From positions 1 through 64,000 of the forward strand of contig CAKTFS010000005.1 in NCBI GenBank assembly GCA_934561115.1: DNA of 64,000 bases, read 5' to 3'. The position numbers and the translations under genes are program-made. Each line of letters opens with the position of its first letter. Position 1 is the first letter of the stretch. Shown one piece after another: positions 43,642 to 51,639 of the stretch. This DNA comes from an uncultured Faecalibacterium sp. Its GTDB lineage: Bacteria; Bacillota; Clostridia; Oscillospirales; Ruminococcaceae. The notes beneath the pieces were generated by a model that was not told the origin of the DNA, did no database searches, and saw nothing but the letters and a program-made list of their open reading frames with translations.

Positions 43642-44238
43642 TTACTCCACTTCACCGTTACAGATCATAGCCACAGCCTTGGGCAGCAGCTTCCATTCCG
43701 CCTGCTCCATCACCCGCTTCTGCAGCACCTCGGGGGTGTCGCCGGGCAGGATATCCACGGCCTTCTGCAGCAGGATGGGCCCGCCGTCGCACTCCTCGTT
43801 GACAAAGTGGACGGTAGCGCCGGTCACCTTGCAGCCCCGGGCCAGTGCGGCCTCGTGAGGGCGCAGACCGTACATACCCGGCCCGCAGAAGGAAGGGATC
43901 AGCGCAGGGTGCACGTTCAGGATGCGGCGCGGATAAGCCGCGATGACGCTGGGGCCCAGCACGGACAGAAAACCCGCCAGCACCACCAGATCGATCTTGT
44001 GCGCCCGCAGCGTTTCCAGCAGCGCAGCGTCAAATTCCTCGCTGGTGGCGTAGTCCTTGCGGCGCACCACGCAGCCTTCCACACCGGCCTTGGCGGCACG
44101 TTCCAGCGCAAAGACGCCGGGCTTGGAGGCCACTACCAGCGTAATTTTACCATTGGGGTTCTCGCCCCGGGTTTCGCTGTCCAGCAGCGCCTGCAGATTG
44201 GTGCCGCCGCCGGACACTAACACGGCAATGTTCAGCAC
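43642..44238 (-). CDS. purN: Phosphoribosylglycinamide formyltransferase
   Basis: 198 residues from GTG 44238, which overlaps the purM stop by 7 bp. Transfers formyl from 10-formyl-THF to GAR. Contains VSGGGTNLQAL, the catalytic NVHPALIPSFCGPGMYG and ATVHFVNEECDGGPILLQ motifs. Confidence 0.95.
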   Translation of the reverse strand: MLNIAVLVSGGGTNLQALLDSETRGENPNGKITLVVASKPGVFALERAAKAGVEGCVVRRKDYATSEEFDAALLETLRAHKIDLVVLAGFLSVLGPSVIAAYPRRILNVHPALIPSFCGPGMYGLRPHEAALARGCKVTGATVHFVNEECDGGPILLQKAVDILPGDTPEVLQKRVMEQAEWKLLPKAVAMICNGEVE

Positions 44239-45278
44239 AGCTCCACGCCCTCACCTTCTGCGATGACGCCCAGACGGTAGGCTTCCGGCTCGCCGTTGGC
44301 GTGCAGGATCTCCAGTGCCTTATCGGCCTGCTCGGCGGGCACGGTGAGCACCATGCCCACGCCCATGTTGAAGGTGTTGAACATATCGTGCTCGGAGATG
44401 CCGCCCACCTTCTGCATCAGGTGGAACAGAGCGGGGGTGCGCACATCTGCCTTGTTGATGCGGGCGCAGCAGCCCTTCTTCAGGCTGCGGGGGATGTTCT
44501 CGTAGAAGCCGCCGCCGGTGATGTGGGAGATGCCCTTGACCTGCACCTCCTCCAGCACCTTCAGCACGGGCTTGACGTAGATCTTGGTGGGAGCCAGCAG
44601 CGCCTCGCCAAGGGTCTTGCCTCCCAGCTCGGCGGGGGTGGAGAACAGCACATCGGGGTCGGCGTCAATGTTGAACACCTTGCGCACCAGCGAGAAGCCG
44701 TTGGAGTGCACACCGGTGGAGGGCAGGGCGAGGATCACATCACCGGCTGCCATGGTCTCGTTGTTCAGGATCTTCTCCTTGTCCACAACGCCCACGGTGA
44801 AACCGGCCAGATCGTACTCGTCCTCCGGCATCATGCCCGGGTGCTCGGCAGTCTCGCCGCCCACCAGTGCGCAATCGGCCTGCACGCAGCCCTCGGCCAC
44901 GCCCTTGACGATGTTGGCGATCTTTTCCGGCACGTTGCGGCCGCAGGCGATGTAATCCAGGAACACCAGCGGCTTTGCACCGGCGCAGATGACATCGTTG
45001 ACGCACATGGCCACACAGTCGATACCAATGGTGTCGTGCTTATCCATGATCATGGCCACCTTCAGCTTGGTGCCCACACCGTCGGTGCCGGAGATCAGCA
45101 CCGGGTGCTTGTAGCCGGTGCAGTCCAGCTCAAACAGGCCGCCAAAGCCGCCCAGGCCGCCGATGCAGTGCTCGTTCATGGTACGGGCGACATACTGCTT
45201 CATCAGCTCCACAGAGCGGTAACCGGCGGTAATGTCCACGCCTGCTGCGGCGTAGCTTTCAGAATAGCTCTTTTCCAT
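44232..45278 (-). CDS. purM: Phosphoribosylformylglycinamidine cyclo-ligase
   Basis: 348 residues, usual length. Converts FGAM to AIR with ATP. Contains SGTDGVGTKL, DCVAMCVNDV, LVGGETAEHPGMM and HITGGGFYENIPR. It starts 5 bp after purF and overlaps purN, so these three are co-translated. Confidence 0.96.
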   Translation of the reverse strand: MEKSYSESYAAAGVDITAGYRSVELMKQYVARTMNEHCIGGLGGFGGLFELDCTGYKHPVLISGTDGVGTKLKVAMIMDKHDTIGIDCVAMCVNDVICAGAKPLVFLDYIACGRNVPEKIANIVKGVAEGCVQADCALVGGETAEHPGMMPEDEYDLAGFTVGVVDKEKILNNETMAAGDVILALPSTGVHSNGFSLVRKVFNIDADPDVLFSTPAELGGKTLGEALLAPTKIYVKPVLKVLEEVQVKGISHITGGGFYENIPRSLKKGCCARINKADVRTPALFHLMQKVGGISEHDMFNTFNMGVGMVLTVPAEQADKALEILHANGEPEAYRLGVIAEGEGVELC

Positions 45279-45282
45279 GTTC

Positions 45283-46761
45283 TTACTCTCCTAACTTTTT
45301 GGCGTCCTTGGGACGGTCGTTCAGGTGACGGTCGTGAATATCGGTAGAAAGCACACTTTCCGGCTCTACGGCATACTCGCCGGTAAAACAGGCGGTGCAG
45401 AAACCGCATTTTGCGTTTTTGGCAAGCTGGACAACATGCTCGTTGGACAAATAGCCCAGCGTATCGGCGCCGATGACCTCGTTGATCTGCTCCAACGTGC
45501 GGCCGGTGGCCACCAGCAGCTTCTGGTCCGGGATATCGGTGCCGAAGTAGCACGGATACTTGAAGGGAGGCGCAGAGACCATAAAGTGCACCTCGGCAGC
45601 ACCGGCATCCCGCAGCAGCTTGATGATGCGGGCAGAGGTGGTGCCGCGCACGATGGAGTCATCCACCAGCACCACGCGCTTGCCCTTGACGGTGCTGGAC
45701 ACCACGTTCAGCTTGATGCGCACGCTGTTCTCGCGCTGCTTCTGGCTGCCCTGAATGAAGGTGCGGCCGATGTATTTGTTCTTGATGAAACCGATGCCGT
45801 AGGGGATGCCGCTCTCCTGCGAGTAGCCCAGTGCTGCATCCAGGCCGGAATCCGGCACGCCGATGACCACATCGGCCTCTACGGGGTGCTCCTGTGCCAG
45901 GAAGCGGCCTGCCTGCTTGCGTGCCTCGTGCACCGAGCTGCCCTCGATGACGCTGTCCGGGCGGGCAAAGTAGATGAACTCGAACACGCACATCTGGGTG
46001 TCCGGGCGGCCGCAGTGATCCTTGATGCTGCGCAGCTCGCCGGTCTTGGTATCCACCACTACGATCTCGCCGGGCTCCACGTCCCGCAGCAGGGCGGCAC
46101 CGGTGGCATCCAGTGCGCAGCTCTCGCTGGCAAAGACGTAGCCGCCGCCGGGCAGGGTGCCGATGCACAGGGGACGGTAGCCCCGGGGGTCGCGCACCGC
46201 GATGAGCTTGGTGGCAGACATGATCACAAGGCTGTATGCGCCTTCCAGCACGTCCATGGTCTTGCTGATGGCAGTCTCGATGCTGCCCATGCGCAGACGG
46301 TTGCGGGTAATGAGGTAGCAGATGACCTCGGTATCCGAGGAGCCGTGGAAGATAGCGCCCTCGTTTTCCAGCTGGCGGCGCAGCTCCACGGCGTTGGTCA
46401 GGTTGCCGTTGTGGCACAGCGCCATGGTGCCGCGGCCGTGGCGGACGATCATGGGCTGGGCGTTGGCGCGGACGCGGGTGCCGGCAGTGGCATAGCGCAC
46501 ATGACCGGTGGCCATGTGTGCCGTGGTAGTGGACAGGCTTGCCAGCACCTCCGGGGTGAACACCTCGTTCACAAGACCCAGATCCCGGTGGCCGGTGATC
46601 ACACCGTCATCGTTGACAGCGATGCCGCAGCTCTCCTGCCCGCGGTGCTGCAGCGCATACAGGGCCGAATAAGCCGCTGCGGCCACATCCTCGGTACCGG
46701 CACGGTCGTAGATGCCGAAAACGCCGCACTCCTCATGCAGCGGATATGCAAAATCAGACAT
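45283..46761 (-). CDS. purF: Amidophosphoribosyltransferase
   Basis: 492 residues. First committed step, PRPP plus glutamine to phosphoribosylamine. An 11-residue propeptide ends before the catalytic Cys12 (HEECGVFGIYD), as in Bacillus-type PurF. The PRPP-binding motif VVLVDDSIVRGTTSARII is present, and the pattern C-x(n)-C-GFC near the C-terminus (KNAKCGFCTACFTGEYAVEP) fits Fe-S-containing PurF. ATG 46761 follows AAGGAG. Confidence 0.96.
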   Translation of the reverse strand: MSDFAYPLHEECGVFGIYDRAGTEDVAAAAYSALYALQHRGQESCGIAVNDDGVITGHRDLGLVNEVFTPEVLASLSTTTAHMATGHVRYATAGTRVRANAQPMIVRHGRGTMALCHNGNLTNAVELRRQLENEGAIFHGSSDTEVICYLITRNRLRMGSIETAISKTMDVLEGAYSLVIMSATKLIAVRDPRGYRPLCIGTLPGGGYVFASESCALDATGAALLRDVEPGEIVVVDTKTGELRSIKDHCGRPDTQMCVFEFIYFARPDSVIEGSSVHEARKQAGRFLAQEHPVEADVVIGVPDSGLDAALGYSQESGIPYGIGFIKNKYIGRTFIQGSQKQRENSVRIKLNVVSSTVKGKRVVLVDDSIVRGTTSARIIKLLRDAGAAEVHFMVSAPPFKYPCYFGTDIPDQKLLVATGRTLEQINEVIGADTLGYLSNEHVVQLAKNAKCGFCTACFTGEYAVEPESVLSTDIHDRHLNDRPKDAKKLGE

Positions 46762-46782
46762 TGGTTCTCCTTTTTGCTCTGA

Positions 46783-46913
46783 AACCCTCTCAGTCATTGC
46801 TCCGCAATGCCAGCTCCCCCGAGGGGGGAGCTTTTATGCTGCTTTTCCGTCAGATGGCGTAAGACCTCGCCCTTCGGGAGAGGTGGCGCGCCGCAGGCGT
46901 GACGGAGAGGGTT
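46783..46913. mobile_element. MITE-like repeat, copy D (purF/purE junction)
   Basis: 131 bp. Termini AACCCTCTCAGTC and GACGGAGAGGGTT identical to copy A; inner AGCTCCCCC/GGGGGAGCT hairpin and a GGCGCGCCGCAGGCGTGACG segment. Confidence 0.75.
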
Positions 46914-46919
46914 CGCGTC

Positions 46920-47420
46920 TTACAGCTCGTTCAGTTCGTTCTGCAGCTTTTCTTCCTTGGCTGCGATCTGCTGTGCCATGGCTACGCGCTCGGCTTCCAG
47001 CTTTTCAGCCAGTGCGTCATCGCTCAGTGCCAGGATCTCCGCAGCCAGCCATGCGGCATTCTTGGCACCGTTCAGCGCCACGGTTGCCACCGGGATGCCG
47101 CTGGGCATCTGCACAGTAGCCAGCAGCGCATCCAAGCCATCCATCGCGCCGCCCTTCATGGGGATGCCGATGACCGGCAGGGTGGTGTTGGCGGCAAAAG
47201 CACCTGCCAGATGTGCTGCCATGCCTGCTGCGCACAGGATGACGCCAAAGCCGTTGGCCTTTGCATTTTTTGCAAAAGCTGCTGCCTCGGCGGGGGTGCG
47301 GTGTGCCGAAAGGATGTGTGCCTCAAAGGGGATGTCCAGCGCTTTCAGCTGGGCACAGGCACCCTTGACCACCGGCCAATCGCTGTCCGAACCCATGATC
47401 ACTGCCACTTTACGAACCAT
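46920..47420 (-). CDS. purE: N5-carboxyaminoimidazole ribonucleotide mutase
   Basis: 166 residues, class I PurE. Contains VIMGSDSDWPVV, LSAHRTPA and GIPMKGGAMDGLDALLATVQ; binds mononucleotide substrate and forms CAIR. No purK or purC is in the window. It is the first gene of the leftward purine run, preceded by a small ORF and a hairpin terminator. Confidence 0.96.
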   Translation of the reverse strand: MVRKVAVIMGSDSDWPVVKGACAQLKALDIPFEAHILSAHRTPAEAAAFAKNAKANGFGVILCAAGMAAHLAGAFAANTTLPVIGIPMKGGAMDGLDALLATVQMPSGIPVATVALNGAKNAAWLAAEILALSDDALAEKLEAERVAMAQQIAAKEEKLQNELNEL

Positions 47421-47465
47421 TTTCCAAAGCCTCTCTTTCTCAACTGTCCAACAAGACCGACAAAC

Positions 47466-47501
47466 AAAAAAGGCTGCGGTACACCTGTACCACGGCCTTT
47501 A
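47466..47501 (-). terminator. Intrinsic terminator in the purE leader
   Basis: On the minus strand AAAGGC-N3-GGTAC...GTACC-N3-GCCTTT forms a two-part stem followed by T6; it ends 45 bp before the purE start codon and starts at the stop codon of the small ORF. Confidence 0.75.
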
Positions 47502-47603
47502 TTTCCGGTTTTTCTGTCCGCGCATTTTGCACAAGGTTGCACCATGCCCCTGATTGCAGTGAATGTGACCCCATTCCATGCGACCCGGCACCAGCAGCAT
47601 CAT
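47499..47603 (-). CDS. 34-residue leader ORF upstream of purE
   Basis: Begins ATG-ATG with GGAGG 8 nt upstream and reads MMLLVPGRMEWGHIHCNQGH, then GATLCKMRGQKNRK, ending at the base of the terminator. Two Cys, three His and a basic end could bind metal or RNA. Either a short secreted or regulatory protein with its own terminator, or a leader peptide controlling read-through into purE. Not recognised. Confidence 0.5.
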   Translation of the reverse strand: MMLLVPGRMEWGHIHCNQGHGATLCKMRGQKNRK

Positions 47604-47883
47604 TGAAGTTTCCCTCCGCAGTTTCCTGTGCAAGCGTTTTTTCAGGCGGCGATGCAAGCCCGTTTTTTGGGGCATCGTCCCTGTACTAGATACAGTTTAC
47701 GGCAAAAAAACTGCTTTGCAAAGAGCGTTCGGGCAAATTCTCCCTTGTGTTCCCATGCCGTCAAAAAACTTTTGAAAGTTTTGTGCAGTTTCGCCATCCT
47801 TTTTCTTTTTAAGTATGACTTATGCAGCGGGTATATTTTATGTAAAGGCTGTGTTGATGTATCCCAGATAGAAAGCCGTATTT
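47604..47883. other. Intergenic region upstream of the purE leader
   Basis: No gene seen. A hairpin with arms CGATGC/GCATCG and an inner CCC/GGG lies at about 47649-47676. The pur promoter must lie here but no hexamer pair with good spacing stood out, and no known purine riboswitch could be recognised by eye. Confidence 0.4.
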
Positions 47884-48366
47884 TTAAAAAATGATCTTTG
47901 CGGTGGCAGCGCGTGCCGCGCGGATCAGATCCGCCGGGGCGCAGCACACCTGCGTGCCGATGCGCCCGCCGGAAACGTAGACCTTCTGCTGGGTCAGCAC
48001 GCTTTCGTCAAAGACGGTGCGGTACTGCTTTTTCATGCCCACCGGGCTGCAGCCGCCCCGCACATAGCCGGTGACCTTGTTGATATCCGCCACATGGATC
48101 ATTGCCACGCTCTTTTCGCCCACGCTGCGGGCAGCGGCCTTTAAGTCCAGCTCTGCCGCCACCGGAATGACGAACACAAAATAATTTTTGCTGCTGCCCT
48201 GCGTTACCAGCGTCTTGTACACGCAGGCAGGGTCCTCGCCCATACTGGCGGCTACGGTCACGCCGTCCACCGCCACCCCCTCCTCGTGGGGGTACTCGTG
48301 GGCGGTATAGGCCACCTTTTCCCGTTCCAGAATGCGCATTGCGTTGGTTTTAGCTTCTTTTCCCAT
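47884..48366 (-). CDS. ybaK: YbaK/EbsC-type Cys-tRNA(Pro) deacylase
   Basis: 160 residues. Hydrolyses mischarged tRNA in trans. Family pattern: TNAMRILEREKVAYTAHEYP, then VYKTLVTQG, FVFVIPVAAELDLKAAARSV, and GYVRGGCSPVGMKKQYRTVF with the conserved GGxSP-like loop. ATG 48366 follows GAGGG; the longer upstream frame crosses a repeat. Confidence 0.9.
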   Translation of the reverse strand: MGKEAKTNAMRILEREKVAYTAHEYPHEEGVAVDGVTVAASMGEDPACVYKTLVTQGSSKNYFVFVIPVAAELDLKAAARSVGEKSVAMIHVADINKVTGYVRGGCSPVGMKKQYRTVFDESVLTQQKVYVSGGRIGTQVCCAPADLIRAARAATAKIIF

Positions 48367-48390
48367 TGTTATTCCCTCTTTGATTCTATT

Positions 48391-48440
48391 GAACCCTCTC
48401 AGACCGCTTCGCGTCCAGCTCCCCCGAAAGGGGGAGCTTA
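48391..48440. mobile_element. Partial MITE-like repeat, copy E
   Basis: Left terminus GAACCCTCTCAGAC and the first inner hairpin AGCTCCCCC/GGGGGAGCT match copies A and D, but the right terminus is not found before aroF. Confidence 0.5.
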
Positions 48441-48600
48441 TGCGCAATAACCGGCAGATTCTCTTTCCCCGGGAAGTAACGCCCCATAGAAAGCAGTAAA
48501 AAGCTCGACCTTTGGGTGCGCAGTCATTGCACGGCAATGACTGCGCGGGTTCTTTTCTTTTTTATTCTACCACTTTTTCTGAAAAAATTCAAAATTTCTC

Positions 48601-48657
48601 TTGACTTCAGTTTCATGAAGTGATATCATAGCGTCACGCACTTCAGAGCACTGAAGT
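48601..48657 (+). promoter_or_regulatory. aroF promoter with twin palindromic operators
   Basis: TTGACT (48601-48606), 17-bp spacer, TATCAT (48624-48629). The palindrome ACTTCA-N6-TGAAGT occurs twice, in the promoter spacer (48604-48621) and just downstream (48640-48657), with 36 bp between equivalent positions. The position fits repression of aromatic synthesis by a dimeric regulator that is not identified here. Confidence 0.8.
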
Positions 48658-48738
48658 TTGACACTGCAAGCTGCGGCAAAGGAGCCGGTCTCCCTCGCCG
48701 TTTTACACGATAGGAAAAGGCAAAGGAGACAAAACACT

Positions 48739-49752
48739 ATGATCATCGTACTCAAACAGGATGCACCCGACGTACAGGTGCGCGAGTTCTGCCACGAGCT
48801 GGAGGATATGGGCCTGCAGATCAACGATTCCAAGGGCAGCGACACCCATATTCTGGGTCTGATCGGCGATACCAAGGCCATTGCGGAGAGCTGGGTGCTG
48901 GCAAACCCGGTGGTGGAGACCTGCCGCCGCGTGTCCGAGCCTTACAAAAAGGCCAACCGCAAGTTCCACCCGGACGACAGCGTTATCGATGTAGAGGGCG
49001 TCAAGATCGGCGGCGGCAACTTTGCAGTCATCGCAGGACCCTGCAGCATCGAGAGCGAGGAGCAGATCACCTACTGTGCCCAGCGGGTAAAGGCAGCAGG
49101 CGCTTCCCTGCTGCGCGGCGGTGCGTTCAAGCCCCGCACCTCCCCCTACTCCTTTCAGGGAATGCGCAGCGAGGGTCTGGACCTGCTCAAGCTGGCACGC
49201 CGCGCCACCGGTTCGCCCATCGTGACCGAGATCATGAACACCGAGCACCTGCCCCTGTTTGAAAACGTGGACCTCATTCAGGTGGGTGCCCGCAATATGC
49301 AGAACTTTGAGCTGCTCAAGGCCGTTGGCCGCCAGAAAAAGCCGGTGCTGCTCAAGCGCGGCCTTGCCAACACGCTGGAAGAGTTCGTGATGAGCGCCGA
49401 GTACATCATGGCCGAGGGCAACGAGAACGTCATCCTGTGCGAGCGCGGTATCCGCACCTTCGAGACCAGTATGCGCAACACGCTGGACCTTGCCGGTGTG
49501 GTCATGCTGCACAAGATGACCCACCTGCCGGTGGTGGTGGATCCCAGCCACGCCTGCGGCCACGCATGGATGGTGCCGGAGCTGGCCAAAGCTGCGGTCG
49601 CCGCCGGTGCTGACGGCCTGATGATCGAGGTGCACAACAACCCCGCCAAGGCCAAGTGCGACGGCGCACAGAGCCTGACCCCCGACCAGTTCGATGAGCT
49701 GATGCAGTTCATCGGCAAAGAGGTGGAGTTCTTCGGCAAAAAAATGAACTGA
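48739..49752 (+). CDS. aroF: 3-deoxy-7-phosphoheptulonate synthase (DAHP synthase)
   Basis: 337 residues. First step of aromatic amino acid synthesis (PEP plus erythrose 4-phosphate). N-terminal ferredoxin-like regulatory domain (about 1-70, IIVLKQDAPDVQVREFCHEL) as in the Thermotoga-type enzyme, then the catalytic barrel: VIAGPCSIES, LRGGAFKPRTSPYSFQG, VGARNMQN, KRGLANT and VVVDPSHACGH. ATG 48739 follows AAAGGAG. Feedback sensing by the N-terminal domain is known for the family. Followed by a terminator. Confidence 0.95.
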   Translation: MIIVLKQDAPDVQVREFCHELEDMGLQINDSKGSDTHILGLIGDTKAIAESWVLANPVVETCRRVSEPYKKANRKFHPDDSVIDVEGVKIGGGNFAVIAGPCSIESEEQITYCAQRVKAAGASLLRGGAFKPRTSPYSFQGMRSEGLDLLKLARRATGSPIVTEIMNTEHLPLFENVDLIQVGARNMQNFELLKAVGRQKKPVLLKRGLANTLEEFVMSAEYIMAEGNENVILCERGIRTFETSMRNTLDLAGVVMLHKMTHLPVVVDPSHACGHAWMVPELAKAAVAAGADGLMIEVHNNPAKAKCDGAQSLTPDQFDELMQFIGKEVEFFGKKMN

Positions 49753-49765
49753 ATCTTCTCCGTCC

Positions 49766-49791
49766 GCTCCCCCGCAAGGGGGAGCTTTTTT
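49766..49791 (+). terminator. aroF terminator
   Basis: GCTCCCCC-GCAA-GGGGGAGC then T6. The stem resembles the inner hairpin of the MITE-like repeats. Confidence 0.88.
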
Positions 49792-49883
49792 GTGTACACC
49801 GGCGGGTTTTCGTTTTCTTTTCACGGATTTTATGGTATACTATGGTGTATTTTGAAAAAACACTGCCGAAAGAGGTTTTAAAG

Positions 49884-50306
49884 ATGAAAGCACACATTGC
49901 ACGCAACCAGAACGCCGGGGTGCCGCTGGCGCTGGGCTGGAACCTTTCCCCCGCCGACCGGGGCAAGCTGGAGGGCATGGCACCTGCCTTTGGCATGAAA
50001 CTGCTGCCCGTTTCCCCCGCCGATGCCGGCAAGACCGTTGCCCAGCTGCTGGGCGAGGTGGAGGTAAAAGCCCCCAGAACGCTGGTGCTGGAGCCCGGTG
50101 CCTATCCCCCGGCGCTGGTGCTGGCAAACTTCCGTGATAAGGACGTTGACACCCTGCTGGACCTGATGCGGCAGGCACAGGTGACCATCCCTCTCAAGGC
50201 GGTAGTCACCCCCGCAAACCGCAACTGGATGTTTGCAGACCTGCTGGCGCATTTGCAGGAGGAGCACACCGCCTTTACCGCCGCAAAGGAGAGCCAGACC
50301 GTATGA
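49884..50306 (+). CDS. DUF3783-like protein
   Basis: 140 residues. The C-terminal half (LVLANFRDKDVDTLLDLMRQ, then PLKAVVTPANRNWMFADLLA, HLQEEH) fits the small DUF3783 family of unknown function. ATG 49884 follows AAGAGG. The stop overlaps the start of the ApbE gene (ATGA), so the two are coupled. Confidence 0.75.
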   Translation: MKAHIARNQNAGVPLALGWNLSPADRGKLEGMAPAFGMKLLPVSPADAGKTVAQLLGEVEVKAPRTLVLEPGAYPPALVLANFRDKDVDTLLDLMRQAQVTIPLKAVVTPANRNWMFADLLAHLQEEHTAFTAAKESQTV

Positions 50307-51385
50307 AGAGCCGCATCATCCGCATGACCGCTGCACTGCTGGCGGCGGTGCTGAGCCTTGGCCTGCTGGTCGGCTGCAAACCCAAAAAGGAGCTGACCCG
50401 GTACACCACCATCTTTTATGATGTGTTCGACACGGTAACGCAGGTCATCGCCTACTGCGAGAGCGAGGAAGCGTTCAACACCCAGATGCAGGCGCTGCAT
50501 CAGGATCTGATCGCCTACAATCAGCTCTACGATATCTACAACGACTACGATGGCGTTGTGAACGTCAAGACCATCAACGAAAACGCCGGCAAAGCCCCGG
50601 TACAGGTGGACGACCGCATCCTCTCCATGCTGGAGCTGGCGCGGCAGATGTACGACCTGACCGGCGGCAAGATCAACATTGCCATGGGCAGCGTGCTGGG
50701 CATCTGGCACGACCACCGCGAAGCCGCTGAAAAGAACGCTTCCGAGGCCGACAACACCCTGCCCACGCAGGAGCAGCTGGAAGCCGCTGCTCAGCACTGC
50801 GATATCAACGACCTTGTCATTGACGAGGAGGCCAAAACGGTCTATCTGTCCGACCCGGAGATGTCGCTGGACGTGGGCAGCGTGGGCAAGGGCTACGCGG
50901 TGGAGATGGTCTGCCGCGCCGCCGAAGCCCGGGGCCTGACCAGCGCACTGGTAAGCGTGGGCGGCAACCTGCGCGCCATCGGCACAAAGCCGGACGGCAG
51001 CCAGTGGACCGGCGGCGTGGAGAACCCGTGGAACGCCTCGGAGGTGTACACGAGCAACAACTCCATCTTCGGCTCGCCCATCAACATGAGCGACCTTGCG
51101 CTGGTGACCAGCGGCGACTACCAGCGCTACTTTGTGGTGGACGGCAAGCGCTACCACCACATCATCGACCCGGACACCCTGTGGCCGGCTGCCTACTACA
51201 ACGGCGTCACCGTGCTGTGCCCGGACTCCGGCATGGCAGACTGCCTGACCACTGCCCTGTTCTGTATGCCGCTGGAAGAGGGGCAGAAGCTGGTGGAATC
51301 GCTGGACGGCGTCGAGGCCATGTGGTGCACGCCCGATCAGCAAGCCACCACCTCCAGCGGCTGGGACAGCCACCTGAAAAAGTAA
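50303..51385 (+). CDS. apbE: FAD:protein FMN transferase, lipoprotein
   Basis: 360 residues with a lipoprotein signal (LLAAVLSLGLLVGC, lipid on Cys25). ApbE domain: FYDVFDTVTQVIAY, SVGKGYAVEMV, LVSVGGNLRAIG, and HHIIDPDT near the end, which contributes to Mg and FAD binding. It attaches FMN to a Thr/Ser of extracellular flavoproteins such as Rnf or Nqr subunits. No target gene is in the window. Follows the DUF3783 gene with a 4-bp overlap. Confidence 0.93.
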   Translation: MKSRIIRMTAALLAAVLSLGLLVGCKPKKELTRYTTIFYDVFDTVTQVIAYCESEEAFNTQMQALHQDLIAYNQLYDIYNDYDGVVNVKTINENAGKAPVQVDDRILSMLELARQMYDLTGGKINIAMGSVLGIWHDHREAAEKNASEADNTLPTQEQLEAAAQHCDINDLVIDEEAKTVYLSDPEMSLDVGSVGKGYAVEMVCRAAEARGLTSALVSVGGNLRAIGTKPDGSQWTGGVENPWNASEVYTSNNSIFGSPINMSDLALVTSGDYQRYFVVDGKRYHHIIDPDTLWPAAYYNGVTVLCPDSGMADCLTTALFCMPLEEGQKLVESLDGVEAMWCTPDQQATTSSGWDSHLKK

Positions 51386-51416
51386 TTTTTTTGGCGGAAA
51401 ATCTATTATTCATTTC

Positions 51417-51503
51417 GGAATAGCGGAGCGTCTGCGGACGCTCCGCTATTCCCTTTTCCGTGAAAAAGTTATTCCGAAAAGTCCGCAGACTTTTCGGAAT
51501 AAC
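51417..51503. repeat. Two adjacent long perfect palindromes
   Basis: Arms of 16 bp: GGAATAGCGGAGCGTC (51417-51432) with its complement at 51437-51452, and GTTATTCCGAAAAGTC (51468-51483) with its complement at 51488-51503; both loops are 4 nt (TGCG, CGCA). Each centre contains GTCYGCRGAC in opposite orientation and each shares a GGAATA arm end. Either may also terminate apbE. Confidence 0.75.
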
Positions 51504-51575
51504 AAATAAAAAATTTCTTTCCGCTATTTATGCCCAGAGCAAAGCGGAGGGCATTCAAAATCGTCTCCTCACGCA

Positions 51576-51610
51576 AAAAGGCTGCCGCACGCAATGTGCA
51601 GCAGCCTTTT
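51576..51610. terminator. Bidirectional terminator between apbE and gpmI
   Basis: AAAAGGCTGC (51576-51585) pairs with GCAGCCTTTT (51601-51610), with an inner GCAC/GTGC. Confidence 0.85.
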
Positions 51611-51639
51611 GTTTGTTTATCCGGTTATCCCGTCAGGCA

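Noticed and set aside
47421-47700. Purine, ZTP or THF riboswitch upstream of purE
   Set aside because: Conserved core sequences of these classes could not be matched by eye; the region instead reads as a short ORF plus terminator. A covariance-model search would be decisive.
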